The notes: generated from the sequence alone by a model not told the origin. A stretch of 64,000 nucleotides of DNA from Streptomyces griseochromogenes (GCF_001542625.1 NZ_CP016279.1:7502001-7566000); one strand, 5' to 3'. Positions 1 to 8,362 are shown, counted from the first letter of the stretch. Translations and numbers: made by a program.

Positions 1-592
1 TCAGCAGGCGCCGATTCTCGGGCTTCTTCAGCGGCCCCTGCACAGGCGTCACCAGCTGGTACGCAGCCCCCCGCAACTGCTGGCGCAGATGCAGCGGCAC
101 CTTCTCCCACGACGGGGCGTCCGCGCCAGGCAGGAGCCGGCCCCGGGCGGCCCCGGACTCGGCCGGCACCGGCGCCGCGCTGCTGGCCGCCGCTCGCCCG
201 GAGCGGGTCCGGCCGGCTGGCCCCGCGGGCTCTGGCACCGCCGACTGGGAATCGGGGCGGGCGGGGGGCTGCTGCTCGTCAGCCGGGGCGTCGGCCGTGC
301 AGGAGCCGGCGCGGGTGTGGGCGGCCAGATTGGCAGGCGTGCCAGCGTACGAACACCCCGCACAGCGCACCCAGCCCGCCTCCTCGACGGCCGCCTGAAC
401 CACCGAGCGCCCCGGACCGAAACCCGCCGTCACCAGCCGTTGAGGCAGCTTCATTCCCTGCAGGGCGCGCAGTGCCGCGGCCGCGGTGATGTCGTGCCCC
501 AGCACGAACCACCGGCCGATCTCCGCCTCCTCACCGCACCCGCAAAAGCAGTCCCCCGTCGGCACCAGCCGAATCTTCCTCGTGTCCGTCAC
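1..592 (-). CDS. Hypothetical Cys-rich protein, C-terminus beyond left edge
   Basis: The frame opens with a GTG at 592 and stays open to base 1, so only about 197 codons are visible and the C-terminus is missing. The N-terminus reads VTDTRKIRLVPTGDCFCGCG, with clustered cysteines followed by a C-x2-C (RCAGC) and a further Cys near residue 90, suggesting a small metal-binding fold. The middle is Ala/Pro/Arg-rich linker and the last visible part (APSWEKVPLHLRQQLRGAAY) looks folded again. Codon positions show the usual GC-rich third base, and the opposite-strand frames read as low-complexity Arg/Pro. No Shine-Dalgarno sequence clearly fixes the start. Function unknown; similar Cys-rich proteins are common in Streptomyces accessory DNA (recollection, not a search). 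Confidence 0.55.
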   Translation of the reverse strand, partial: MTDTRKIRLVPTGDCFCGCGEEAEIGRWFVLGHDITAAAALRALQGMKLPQRLVTAGFGPGRSVVQAAVEEAGWVRCAGCSYAGTPANLAAHTRAGSCTADAPADEQQPPARPDSQSAVPEPAGPAGRTRSGRAAASSAAPVPAESGAARGRLLPGADAPSWEKVPLHLRQQLRGAAYQLVTPVQGPLKKPENRRLL

Positions 593-991
593 GCCCCCGG
601 ACCCTACGCAGCCCCAAGACCCCAGGCCGGTACGAACACGCACCCCGACCACAACCGACCGGAAGTGAGCAGCGCACAACCAGGCACGATCAACCCGTAC
701 CCACAGCGAGCCCTGCCGCCACTGCAGAAGCACGCGACCGAACAGCGTGCTGTCACAACGTGCTCATATAGCTTGCCCAGCTCACTTACTGACTCACCGC
801 GGGCGAGCTGTGTGCCTGGCTCGCCGCCCAGGACGACGTCGCCGACGCCGTGATCCACCCGCCGCCTGTGCGGCCCCGCAGGTCAGTGACCTACGTGGGA
901 TCTGGAACTAAGCCGCACGCAAGGGTTTCATCCACGTTTTACTCAAGGCCCATCTGCCTCAGCGTCAGGTGCTGCGAAGTTCTACCAGGCC
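593..991. other. Gap without a supported gene
   Basis: About 400 bases lie between the Cys-rich gene and the small membrane protein. Short frames exist on both strands but none has a convincing start, Shine-Dalgarno sequence or protein-like composition. The stretch around 800-850 on the plus strand reads like a coding scrap (GELCAWLAAQDDVADAV) with no start, possibly a remnant. Confidence 0.5.
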
Positions 992-1330
992 CTACTCGAC
1001 TCGGTAGCCCCACTCCTCCCACACGATGCGCTTCCACTGGCGCTCTTCCTGCTCACGTCGCGCGGTACGGCGGCGCTGGACTTCGACGACGACAGCCAGG
1101 CCGATGGAAATGCCCACGACAGCGACAAAGGAAATCCAGACTCCGCATAGAGAGGCCAGCAGGAGAACTCCGCCCCCGAAGATCAGTAGTCCTACAGCAA
1201 TGGCTGTTGGATCATTCGCCAGTCGCCGCATTACCGAGATCCCGGCTCTCGGCACGAATGTCTCGCCCCTGGAAGGTAGGTGCCATATATCGGGACTGGC
1301 ATGCTTCCTATGCCTCCGCTCAGAGTCCAT
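992..1330 (-). CDS. Small two-helix membrane protein
   Basis: A 112-aa frame with an ATG start. Its centre (about residues 43-84) is a near-continuous hydrophobic stretch (AIAVGLLIFGGGVLLLASLC followed by a second helix), flanked by an Arg-rich charged tail RRRTARREQEERQWKR. This is the pattern of a two-transmembrane protein with a basic cytoplasmic end. The ATG at residue 34 (MRRLAND) is an equally possible start just before the first helix. It lies upstream of, and in the same direction as, nothing obviously linked. No family recognised. Confidence 0.5.
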   Translation of the reverse strand: MDSERRHRKHASPDIWHLPSRGETFVPRAGISVMRRLANDPTAIAVGLLIFGGGVLLLASLCGVWISFVAVVGISIGLAVVVEVQRRRTARREQEERQWKRIVWEEWGYRVE

Positions 1331-1497
1331 TGAGCTTGTTGATGCTCATGTCACTGCTCCCTCAACCGGAGCCATGTGTACGGAACTGCGAGCGGCGCGT
1401 CAACATGGCCGTGGGGGCCTCTGGCCCTTCGCGCCAGGCCGACGTGCAGCGCCCTATGTGGCCACCGCAGATCGCCCAGACGCTCGTGGCGCGACCG

Positions 1498-2406
1498 TTA
1501 CAGTCCCGGCCGCCTGCTAGGTGTAGGGAGGTCGAGGATCTGTGCCCGAAGCTGCCCGCATGCGGCGGCCGTCTCCCGGCCGTGAGACAGGTGATGGGAG
1601 ACCGTCCAGCCGTCCAGGTCACGGGTGAGTGCGGCGATGAATTCCTCCTCTCGGACACTTGGCCGGAGCGGGCTCCCCTGAACGGGGTTGAAGCTGGAGA
1701 GCCTCAGTATGGGGAAGCGGCCGGCGTACGGAGCGAGCAGTTCGGTCAGCGCCGCTTCGTCCTCCGGTCGCGTGTTGTGTTCGCAGAGAACGTAGTTCAA
1801 TACCACCGGGCGCATCTCAGCAACGGCTGCCCACAGTGGTAAGACTGTTGAGGGGTCGTCCGCGCGGGGAATGATCATCCTGCGCTGAGCGAGGTTGGCT
1901 CCATGGAGGGAGAACATGAGTCGGTCCGGAAGCCAGGAGTTGGGCTTCAAGAGACTCCGCACCCATGCATGTGGGGCGATGCTGGTTACCTTCACCTGCT
2001 GAGCCAGTTCCCGGCCGACGATCGTTCTGGCGGCGGTCGTGACATGGGCCCAGTTGGCGGAGGCTTCTCCGACTCCGGCGAAGTCGACCCAGACAAGCGG
2101 GCCCTGCTGGCTCCGCACCCCCTCCTGCAGGTGCTCTACCGCAGAGGTGAGCTCTTCTGCGCTCAGGTTCCGCACGAAGGGCGTGGCTGCGAAGGTGGTG
2201 GCGCAATGTGTGCAGCCCTGCCTGCACCCCGCCTGTGCCGACATGCACACGGAATAGGCTCCGTGCTCTCCCTCCCAGAGTTGCACGGCTTCGAAGGTAG
2301 CTCTGTCCGACGTTTTCAAGACGTACTTGATGCTGCGATCGGGCGCTTTCGATGGCACGGTTGAGATAACTTCAACGGAATTCTCAGGCACGGATATTCC
2401 TTCCAT
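1498..2406 (-). CDS. Short RlmN/Cfr-like radical SAM RNA methyltransferase
   Basis: A 302-aa protein starting at ATG 2406, chosen because GAAAGGAAT lies just upstream; a longer open frame to 2523 lacks a ribosome site. It carries the full cysteine set of the RlmN/Cfr family: VCMSAQ (the resolving Cys ahead of the cluster), CRQGCTHC (CX3CX2C binding the 4Fe-4S cluster and SAM), and HGRETAAACGQLR near the C-terminus, matching the methyl-carrying Cys of RlmN. RlmN/Cfr enzymes methylate C2 or C8 of an adenosine in 23S rRNA or tRNA. This protein is about 80 residues shorter than typical RlmN and lacks most of its N-terminal accessory domain, so it is probably a second, specialised copy. The substrate is not predictable from sequence. 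Confidence 0.85.
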   Translation of the reverse strand: MEGISVPENSVEVISTVPSKAPDRSIKYVLKTSDRATFEAVQLWEGEHGAYSVCMSAQAGCRQGCTHCATTFAATPFVRNLSAEELTSAVEHLQEGVRSQQGPLVWVDFAGVGEASANWAHVTTAARTIVGRELAQQVKVTSIAPHAWVRSLLKPNSWLPDRLMFSLHGANLAQRRMIIPRADDPSTVLPLWAAVAEMRPVVLNYVLCEHNTRPEDEAALTELLAPYAGRFPILRLSSFNPVQGSPLRPSVREEEFIAALTRDLDGWTVSHHLSHGRETAAACGQLRAQILDLPTPSRRPGL

Positions 2407-2674
2407 CGAGAGGATTCCTTTCCCTATGTCACCCACGCGGGACTGGTGCGGGAAATCAGGACGACGCCTCGCGCCTGGCGGGCACGTTTGCCGGCCTCCC
2501 ATGCGCCTGCGGCCCGTTATCACGAAGGTAGGCCGTCGAGGGTTTACATTTGTATGCCTGGCGATTCATATCGACCCCCATCGCATGCGAGATCCTCACG
2601 GCCTTTTGAGGCTGGGTGCATTCATGCGAGGGCTCCGTCCAGCGCATCGTAGAGCTTGATCACCCCTGCCTAAA

Positions 2675-2688
2675 ATCACTGGCGTGAT
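2675..2688. promoter_or_regulatory. Inverted repeat ATCAC-N4-GTGAT (putative XRE operator)
   Basis: Perfect 5-bp arms with a TGGC spacer. The same architecture occurs upstream of both full-length XRE regulators at 11349 and 13686. It is 270 bp upstream of the RlmN-like start, so the target promoter is unclear. Confidence 0.45.
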
Positions 2689-3009
2689 ATCTCCCAAGAA
2701 ATACCAGGAGGAGGTGCGCGGTTCTGTCTGGACGCTGGGCACTGCTGTGATGTACGCCCTGCCAACTGGTTGGTCTGGCTCTGTCCTGGTGACACGACAT
2801 CCTGGTCATGGCGAGCCCAGTCCCCCACTGAGCAGCTCATCGAGGGCGCCCGGGAGTCGATAAGCGACGACGCCCGGGATGACGCACTCCTGAAGAGCCC
2901 TCGTCAGCGGTCGGCCCCTGCACGGCTGTATGCCACCGGCAAGCCCGGCGCGGCACAGAGTGGAACAGCGCGCCAGGCCGCAAGAGACGACCGAGAGGGG
3001 ACCGGCTGA

Positions 3010-3023
3010 CTCATTGGCGTGAT
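3010..3023. promoter_or_regulatory. Degenerate copy of the ATCAC-N4-GTGAT site
   Basis: CTCATTGGCGTGAT keeps the spacer and right arm of the 2675 site; the surrounding 17 bases (3009-3025 against 2674-2690) match at 14 positions. It lies 67-80 bp upstream of the small ORF at 3090, a distance like that of the sites ahead of the XRE genes. Confidence 0.35.
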
Positions 3024-3089
3024 CTTGCTGTCGTATCCCTGTCGGCCCCGCTATCCTCATCAGCAACGCGTTGACGGAGACAAGTAGCC

Positions 3090-3236
3090 GTGGGATCACG
3101 CAAGCAGAGAGAGCCGCTGGTAGCTGGGAAGGCGGCCTTGCGCCCCGAGGTGAAGACCCTCCTGAGTGCGGGGAGGAACGGCCTCTTCGAAGGCCCAATG
3201 CTCTGCCGGTTGGCCCCCGTCATCGGGCACGAATGA
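3090..3236 (+). CDS. Possible 48-aa small protein
   Basis: A GTG-initiated 49-codon frame (MGSRKQREPLVAGKAALRPE, then a C-terminal part ending LCRLAPVIGHE). The composition is protein-like, with GC-rich third positions. GGAGA lies about 12 bases upstream, farther than ideal. A putative operator copy precedes it at 3010. It could equally be the tail of a decayed gene. No family recognised. Confidence 0.3.
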   Translation: MGSRKQREPLVAGKAALRPEVKTLLSAGRNGLFEGPMLCRLAPVIGHE

Positions 3237-3338
3237 GGCCGTGGCTCTCCGAGCTGCGGTAAAGGCGCGGTGGCACCGCGAGTACCCTTCTCGTCCGCGC
3301 CCCCAAGGGATCATGACGACGCCCCTGGGAGGGCTGCG

Positions 3339-4661
3339 ATGATCCACACGACAAGCCGTGTACTGGTGTCTGGCCTGCGAGAACACGTCGGGCAGACCGT
3401 TTCCGTGTCGGGCTGGGTGAACACGCTCCGCCTGCAGCGCAAGATGCAGTTCGTCGTCGTACGTGACCACACCGGCATGATGCAAGTCACCCACAAGCGT
3501 GGCGGCGAAGGCGACGAGGTTGAGACTGCGCTGGAGGGGCTGACGCCGGAGTCCGCGGTCCGTATCACCGGCCGCGTGGTCGACAACCCCATCGTCAAGC
3601 TCGGCGGCCTGGAGATCATCCCGGAATCGGTCGAGGTTCTGAACCGGGCAGAGACTCCACTCCCCATCGACGAGCAGACCGGCCTCGAACACCGCATGGA
3701 CTGGCGGTTCCTCGACGTACGGCGCCGGCCGCAGGCTCAGTTGCTGTTCGCCGTGCAGACCACGTTCGAGCAAGGGATGCGCGAGTACGCCTATCGGCAG
3801 GGGTGTACCGAGATGCACACCCCGAAGCTGATGGGTACCGCCTCGGAGTCCGGCGCCGAGGTATTCAAGCTCGGCTACTTCGACCGCTCCGCCTACCTGG
3901 CTCAGTCGCCTCAGTTCTTCAAGCAGATGGCGATCTCGGCGGGTATCGACAAGGTCTTCGAGATCGGGCCTGTCTTCCGCGCTGAGCCGTCCTTCACCTC
4001 GCGGCACGCCACGGAGTTCACCGGTGTGGACGTGGAGTTGGCGTGGATCGACGGGGTCGAGGACGTTATGGCGTTCGAAGAACAGATGCTCGCCCATGCC
4101 ATCGCCAAGGTCGCCGACGCACACGGTGAGGCGATCCAGGAGACGTTCGGTATCGAGGTCACCGTGCCGACGACGCCGTTCCCGCGGATCACGATGGCCG
4201 AGACGCAGGAGATCCTGCGAGCCAAGGGCTGGGACCCGGCCGGCGTGAAGGAGGACCTGGACCCGGAGGGCGAGCGCGGGATCGCAGCGCACATCAAAGA
4301 GCAGACGGGACACGAGTGGGTGTTCGTCACTCATTACCCGACGAGCATCCGGCCCTTCTATCACATGCGGCCGGCGGACAACCCCGGTGTGACGCTCAGC
4401 TTCGACCTCCTGTGGAAGGGGTTGGAGGTCACAACGGGTGCGCAGCGCGAGCACCGATACAACGTGCTCATGAAGCAGGCTGCGGAGAAGGGTATGAGCA
4501 CCGAGCCGATGCAGGACTACCTGAACGCCTTCCGGTACGGGTGCCCGCCGCACGGCGGTCTGGGCATGGGGCTCGGGCGGGTCCTGATGGTGATGCTCGG
4601 CCTCGACTCGATCCGGGAGGCCACGTTCTTGTTCCGTGGTCCGAACCGGCTCACGCCCTAG
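3339..4661 (+). CDS. Archaeal-type aspartyl-tRNA synthetase (second copy type)
   Basis: A 440-aa class II aminoacyl-tRNA synthetase. ATG 3339 is preceded by GGGAGGG and places the first residue where the family starts. Residues 1-105 form the OB-fold anticodon-binding domain. The catalytic core shows AQSPQFFKQ (AspRS-type QSPQ loop, not the AsnRS form), motif 2 as FRAEPSFTSRHATEFTG, and motif 3 as GLGMGLGRVLMVMLGL. It charges tRNA with aspartate; the short archaeal form is often non-discriminating and may also charge tRNA-Asn. Bacterial housekeeping AspRS is about 590 aa with an insertion domain absent here. The gene is monocistronic and converges on the radical SAM/JmjC operon. A duplicate AspRS next to a peptide-modification locus suggests self-resistance or a biosynthetic role; this is inference. 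Confidence 0.85.
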   Translation: MIHTTSRVLVSGLREHVGQTVSVSGWVNTLRLQRKMQFVVVRDHTGMMQVTHKRGGEGDEVETALEGLTPESAVRITGRVVDNPIVKLGGLEIIPESVEVLNRAETPLPIDEQTGLEHRMDWRFLDVRRRPQAQLLFAVQTTFEQGMREYAYRQGCTEMHTPKLMGTASESGAEVFKLGYFDRSAYLAQSPQFFKQMAISAGIDKVFEIGPVFRAEPSFTSRHATEFTGVDVELAWIDGVEDVMAFEEQMLAHAIAKVADAHGEAIQETFGIEVTVPTTPFPRITMAETQEILRAKGWDPAGVKEDLDPEGERGIAAHIKEQTGHEWVFVTHYPTSIRPFYHMRPADNPGVTLSFDLLWKGLEVTTGAQREHRYNVLMKQAAEKGMSTEPMQDYLNAFRYGCPPHGGLGMGLGRVLMVMLGLDSIREATFLFRGPNRLTP

Positions 4662-4670
4662 TCATGCCGA

Positions 4671-4715
4671 GGGCCGGGGCTGCTGCTCCCTTGAAGGATG
4701 CAGCAGCCCCGGCCC
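4671..4715. terminator. Strong bidirectional hairpin terminator
   Basis: A 16-bp perfect stem (4671-4686 with 4700-4715) and a 13-base loop lie between the convergent AspRS and JmjC genes. It is positioned to stop transcription from both sides. Confidence 0.8.
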
Positions 4716-4724
4716 CAGCCCTCG

Positions 4725-5510
4725 TCAGTACCGAACGTTGCGCAGATCGAGTTTCCACGCCTCGTCGGGATGCTGGTCCCAGTAGGCGCGGAGGGCCAAT
4801 TCGCGGTCCGCGAAGCGCCCCTGGTGGCACAAGCCGCCGTGGGAGAGGGTGACGCTCATCGCGAGCGGGGACTCGGTGGTCACCCAGTGCGGGGTCAGGG
4901 CGTGGCTCCACAACCGGTCACCGGGGCCCATCCGCACGGATTGGCGGTCGGCCGGGTCGTGTTCGGGGGGCTCCTCCGCGGTGGTCTCGCCCACGACGGC
5001 GGCTTCGGCCGTGAGGTGCTGGTCGGGGTTCTTGTAGCTGTGGAAGGTCTTGGCTCCCTCGATCTGCCACACGAGTCCGTGTGAGTTGTCGTTGTGGTAT
5101 GTCGATGAGGCGCCGCTTGTGGAGATGAACAGCAACGGGGCGCACCGTTGCCAGGTGAATCCCCAGCTCGACATCTGGGTTCGCCAGGGGATCATGACCT
5201 GCTCTTGGAATCCGCTGAGGACGCTGTCGTAGAAGCGGGTGAGGTTGAAGTGGACGAGGCGGAATGGCCAGGTGGCCACTTCTTCGATCGGGGCTGTGCG
5301 GAATGCCGCCGTTCGGTCCATGCGTACGGACCAGTCCTCGTCTCCGAGGATGGTGAAGCGCACCTCATCGTCTTGCCGGACGGCGTCGAGGACGTCAAGG
5401 GCGGGTGGAAACGTGAAGCTGGTGGCGGTGAGGGCGTTGCTGACGCGCAGGTTGGGAGGGGTGCGCCACCGTTCGATGAACTCGTCCGGTGTGGTGACTG
5501 GGGTCGTCAT
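4725..5510 (-). CDS. JmjC/cupin-type Fe(II)/2-oxoglutarate oxygenase
   Basis: A 261-aa protein and the last gene of a four-gene minus-strand operon. Its ATG lies three bases after the preceding stop. It has the JmjC-like cupin pattern: STYHNDNSHG gives the HxD iron ligands, a Lys in the following strand (EGAKTFHSY) fits 2-oxoglutarate binding, and WSHALTPHW supplies the distal His. Such enzymes hydroxylate amino-acid side chains, often Asp, Asn, Arg or Lys in peptides and proteins. Together with two radical SAM enzymes and a small protein, the likely role is tailoring of a peptide or protein substrate. The substrate is unknown. Confidence 0.75.
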   Translation of the reverse strand: MTTPVTTPDEFIERWRTPPNLRVSNALTATSFTFPPALDVLDAVRQDDEVRFTILGDEDWSVRMDRTAAFRTAPIEEVATWPFRLVHFNLTRFYDSVLSGFQEQVMIPWRTQMSSWGFTWQRCAPLLFISTSGASSTYHNDNSHGLVWQIEGAKTFHSYKNPDQHLTAEAAVVGETTAEEPPEHDPADRQSVRMGPGDRLWSHALTPHWVTTESPLAMSVTLSHGGLCHQGRFADRELALRAYWDQHPDEAWKLDLRNVRY

Positions 5511-5513
5511 CGT

Positions 5514-6422
5514 CTACTCGAAGGTGTTGTCGGCGCGGCAAATGGCCGCGCACTCTGGGGTAGTCCGGTCCCGTGGTTCAGCGTGGAGGAAGCGGCTGAT
5601 CTCTGCGCGGGGCGCGTGGACGCTCACCCCCGTCTTGCCGTAGGGGCAGCGGCGGATCTCGCCGCTCGCGGACACGTACAAGGCAGCGGATGCGCAGGAG
5701 GGCCGTCGCTCGGTGTACAGCTGCATGGTTCGCAGCGTGGTGAGGTGTTCTTGGAAGCGCGGGGTGAGCTGGAAGTAGCGGCCGAGAAGATCGGTGTCTT
5801 TCCGTTGCTGGGCGAGGTAGTCGTAGAAGTTGTAGCCGGCGCGCTGTAGAGCCGCATCGTCGAGGGCCACGGGGCTGAGCTGTATCTGGACTCCCGAGTC
5901 GTCGACGCGCTCGTAGATGTCCTGGCACTCGTCGGCCGTGAGGTTCCAGTACGTGAGGTGGAGAAGCCTCTCCGCTGCGGGGACCTGGTCCAGCGTGGTG
6001 ATCGCCGATACCACGGAACGGGAGGTGCGCCCGAGTTGCATGGCACCGGCCGAGTCGGCGGACACGGTGACGTTCGTGAGGAGGCGCGCGAGGTCGGCCA
6101 ACCGGTTGACGTCGTCGGGGTCTCGGGCCGAGGTGACGATCGACACGGAAGTCCCGAACTGGTGGGCGAGCCGTACGAGCTGGCGCAGGTTGGGGTGGTG
6201 CGCGGGTTCGCCGCCGGTCAGGCAGACGGCTTCGACGCCGGTCTCCTTCAGCCGGGACAGCGCCCGGGTGTAGGTGGGTATGTCGAGGAAGCCGTGGGCC
6301 CGGTCGGCTCGGAAGCAGAATCCGCAGGCGATCTTGCAGTGGCCGGCGGTGCTGATGAGGGCAGAGCGGAACCGCTGCAGGACTGGTGCGGGCGGGCTCT
6401 CGGGATGGGTGACAGTGTTCAC
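5514..6422 (-). CDS. Radical SAM enzyme
   Basis: A 302-aa radical SAM protein. GTG 6422 overlaps the upstream stop (GTGA), which is the usual translational coupling, and fits better than a longer frame reaching 6479. CKIACGFC near residue 30 is the CX3CX2C motif for the 4Fe-4S cluster and SAM, followed by LTGGEPAHHP (the GGE motif) and the expected half-barrel. The C-terminal cysteines (SCASAALYV, RRCPYGK, PECAAIC) could hold an auxiliary cluster in a SPASM-like arrangement. It acts with the SPASM enzyme encoded just upstream. Reaction unknown. Confidence 0.8.
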   Translation of the reverse strand: MNTVTHPESPPAPVLQRFRSALISTAGHCKIACGFCFRADRAHGFLDIPTYTRALSRLKETGVEAVCLTGGEPAHHPNLRQLVRLAHQFGTSVSIVTSARDPDDVNRLADLARLLTNVTVSADSAGAMQLGRTSRSVVSAITTLDQVPAAERLLHLTYWNLTADECQDIYERVDDSGVQIQLSPVALDDAALQRAGYNFYDYLAQQRKDTDLLGRYFQLTPRFQEHLTTLRTMQLYTERRPSCASAALYVSASGEIRRCPYGKTGVSVHAPRAEISRFLHAEPRDRTTPECAAICRADNTFE

Positions 6423-7720
6423 TGCACCCCCGTGCTGTCCCAGACGGCGATCTCCACGGTGCTCGTGTAGAAGTCGCACATCTGCGGGTCCGGTCGGTCT
6501 CCGCTGATGAGGAGTTGTTCGTTACGGGATGGCCCCCCGCAGATCGCTAGGGCCGGGCACTGGCCGCATTCCGCGATGGGAGCCACGTTCTTGGCGATGC
6601 CGCCGAGCAGGTTCGGATCCGCTCGCAGCTCGTCAAGGGTGTGCAGGAAGGACGGTGCGGTGAAGTTGATGTCGCAGAGACTGACTCGGCTGCCGGGGAG
6701 CAGAGCCACATTGAGCGTTCGGTCGCTCTGCATGTGGTCGAAGAGCATGGGGCGGCGCCGGTCCAGGGCCTGGAATGCCCGGTCGAGGACGGAGAACATC
6801 ATGCCGCCACGCCCGAGGGCGACAAGACGTGCCTGGTACAGCTCCGTGGCCAGCTCCCTGCCCTTGACCGTCCAGCGTCCGCTGGTAGGTATGGGGGTGT
6901 TGGCGTAGATGAACTTCAACCCGAGGTCGTCGATGATCCAGGCGACGGTCTCGGCCAGGCGGCCGATGTTCGCGGGTGTCGGGGTGAGGTTGCAGCCCAC
7001 GTGGATGCCGCCTGCGTCGAGGAGCCTTCGGACGTTGCGCCGGATACGGTCGTCGGCCGGTTGCCCGCCCAGGAGCCGGCGGTGCTCGGCATTGATGGCA
7101 GGTGGCCCGTCAATGGAGATTCCGACGCCGTACGCATAGCGGGTGAAGTGTTCGATCATGGCGTCGGTGATGCGGGCCCCGTTTGTGACGACTGTCCGGC
7201 GGACCCGTTTGACGTCGTACCGCTTGGCGAGGGCGTCCGCGAGGGTGTCCCCGTGCTGCATCAGGTCGAACCGCGTCGTCGGTTCGCCACCGAACCACTG
7301 GATGGCTACCTCGTCGCGGCCGGCGTTCGTCTCGAAGAGGTACGTCAGGCCTTCGGCGATTTCCTGCTCGGTCATGTCCGGTTTGCCGGTGTTGGTCTCA
7401 ACGAAGCAGTAGCCGCACTTCATGTTGCAGGCATCGGTCAGGACGACGCGCATGCCGCTGATCCGTACGGGGACGGGGTCCAGGCCCAGCTGGTGGAGTC
7501 GGTTACGGAGTGCTTCACGCTGGTCTGCGTCGGGGCCGTCGGGCGTGAAGCCGAGCTCTGCGAGAGCTTTGTGGGTCGCGGTCGGGGGAACCGCGGAGAG
7601 GTCGGTGACCTCCCCGCGGTCGAGGTACACACTGTCCAGCGTGACCGGGTCGAGGAGGGCGCCCTCGCCATCCCGGATGTACTGGATGTACTTCCCCCAC
7701 AGGAGCTGTGAGGAAGTCAC
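6419..7720 (-). CDS. Radical SAM/SPASM peptide maturase
   Basis: A 433-aa protein, GTG start at 7720, three bases after the stop of the 118-aa gene. It has an N-terminal domain of about 90 residues, then CNMKCGYC (CX3CX2C), WFGGEPT, and SIDGPP typical of SPASM maturases. The C-terminal auxiliary-cluster region is CGQCPALAICGG with a final Cys in MCDFYTS. Family members (anSME, PqqE, AlbA and RiPP maturases) act on peptides, forming thioether, C-C or ether links or formylglycine. Gene order makes the 118-aa protein the most likely partner or substrate. Confidence 0.85.
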   Translation of the reverse strand: MTSSQLLWGKYIQYIRDGEGALLDPVTLDSVYLDRGEVTDLSAVPPTATHKALAELGFTPDGPDADQREALRNRLHQLGLDPVPVRISGMRVVLTDACNMKCGYCFVETNTGKPDMTEQEIAEGLTYLFETNAGRDEVAIQWFGGEPTTRFDLMQHGDTLADALAKRYDVKRVRRTVVTNGARITDAMIEHFTRYAYGVGISIDGPPAINAEHRRLLGGQPADDRIRRNVRRLLDAGGIHVGCNLTPTPANIGRLAETVAWIIDDLGLKFIYANTPIPTSGRWTVKGRELATELYQARLVALGRGGMMFSVLDRAFQALDRRRPMLFDHMQSDRTLNVALLPGSRVSLCDINFTAPSFLHTLDELRADPNLLGGIAKNVAPIAECGQCPALAICGGPSRNEQLLISGDRPDPQMCDFYTSTVEIAVWDSTGVQ

Positions 7721-7723
7721 GTG

Positions 7724-8080
7724 TTACGCGGCTTCCTCTTCGACGATGCCGCGCTCGGCCATGACCTGGCGGACGAGCTCCTCACCGGTGGCCTGCAGCT
7801 GTGCCGAGGCCTCCGGCGAGCCGCCGTCGGCGAGGACGATCATGCCCGGGAGGGTGGGGTTCGGGGCGATGATCGTGATACCGGCGGGCTCCGTGCTGAC
7901 CACCATGATCGCGTTCTCGACCGGGACCCAGTCCGCCTTGTCCTTCACCGCTTCGAGGATCTCGGCCTGCTTGGCCTGGAAGGCATCGCGCTCGCCCATC
8001 CAGACACCGGCCTTCTGCTTGGAGTCGACGACGTCGGCGTACAGGAGGTGGTCGTTCTTGGTCCGACGAGGAGTCGGCAT
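7724..8080 (-). CDS. 118-aa protein heading a radical SAM operon, possible modified substrate
   Basis: The ATG at 8080 has an excellent AAGGAGAG ribosome site. The protein is soluble and acidic toward the end. It has a helical N-terminal half (KQKAGVWMGERDAFQAKQAE) and a hydrophobic middle (ENAIMVVSTEPAGITIIAPN), and ends EEEAA. It is longer than most RiPP precursors and shows no double-Gly or obvious leader/core border, so it may be a substrate protein, a recognition partner or a carrier. It is first in a four-gene operon with two radical SAM enzymes and a JmjC oxygenase, which is why a substrate role is proposed. No family recognised. Confidence 0.75.
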   Translation of the reverse strand: MPTPRRTKNDHLLYADVVDSKQKAGVWMGERDAFQAKQAEILEAVKDKADWVPVENAIMVVSTEPAGITIIAPNPTLPGMIVLADGGSPEASAQLQATGEELVRQVMAERGIVEEEAA

Positions 8081-8196
8081 GTTCTCTCCTTTCGAATGCT
8101 GCGTTGTTATAGATGATCGGTATTGCTGGCTGCACAGTCCTTGGGGGCTGTGCGGCGAGTAGCTTTCCTCACGATGGAGCTTGAGAACATTCCGCG

Positions 8197-8226
8197 AGTG
8201 ATATCACTACTGAAATACGGATTTCA
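8197..8226. promoter_or_regulatory. Two adjacent palindromes upstream of the radical SAM operon
   Basis: AGTGATATCACT (8197-8208) is followed after two bases by TGAAAT-ACGG-ATTTCA (8211-8226). The 10-mer GTGATATCAC recurs at 13695 ahead of an XRE regulator. The pair lies 117-146 bp upstream of the 118-aa gene. Confidence 0.5.
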
Positions 8227-8346
8227 ACATTGCCTTCTCGGGGCTGCGCCGCGTGCGCGGCCAGAGATTCTTAGGCCTCTGCAGCGGCGAATCAGAGTCC
8301 AGGGACAACTTGCCCTACGGCTCTCTGCGCAGTTCTAGTCGCCAAA

Positions 8347-8362
8347 CATAACTGCTGTTATG
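8347..8362. promoter_or_regulatory. Inverted repeat CATAAC-TGCT-GTTATG
   Basis: Perfect 6-bp arms with a 4-base spacer, the same geometry as the neighbouring palindromes. It lies between the end of the short XRE gene and the radical SAM operon. The rest of 8081-8421 holds no gene; a smaller hairpin (GCACAG/CTGTGC, 8132-8153) lies nearer the operon start. Confidence 0.45.

Larger units (their letters stand above)
2407..3089. other. Intergenic region with repeated operator-like sites
   Basis: About 680 bases between the RlmN-like gene and a small plus-strand ORF hold no convincing gene. The region contains two related sites, ATCAC-TGGC-GTGAT at 2675 and CTCAT-TGGC-GTGAT at 3010. A plus-strand scrap at 2694-2730 (PKKYQEEVRGSV) vaguely resembles the start of an IS3-type OrfA but is too short to call. 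Confidence 0.5.

Noticed and set aside
2694..2745. PKKYQEEVRGSV, similar to the start of an IS3-family OrfA
   Set aside because: About 12 codons only, with no supporting downstream transposase sequence or inverted repeats.
3096..4553. Long minus-strand frame antisense to AspRS
   Set aside because: The plus strand has class II synthetase motifs 2 and 3; the antisense product has no recognisable fold.
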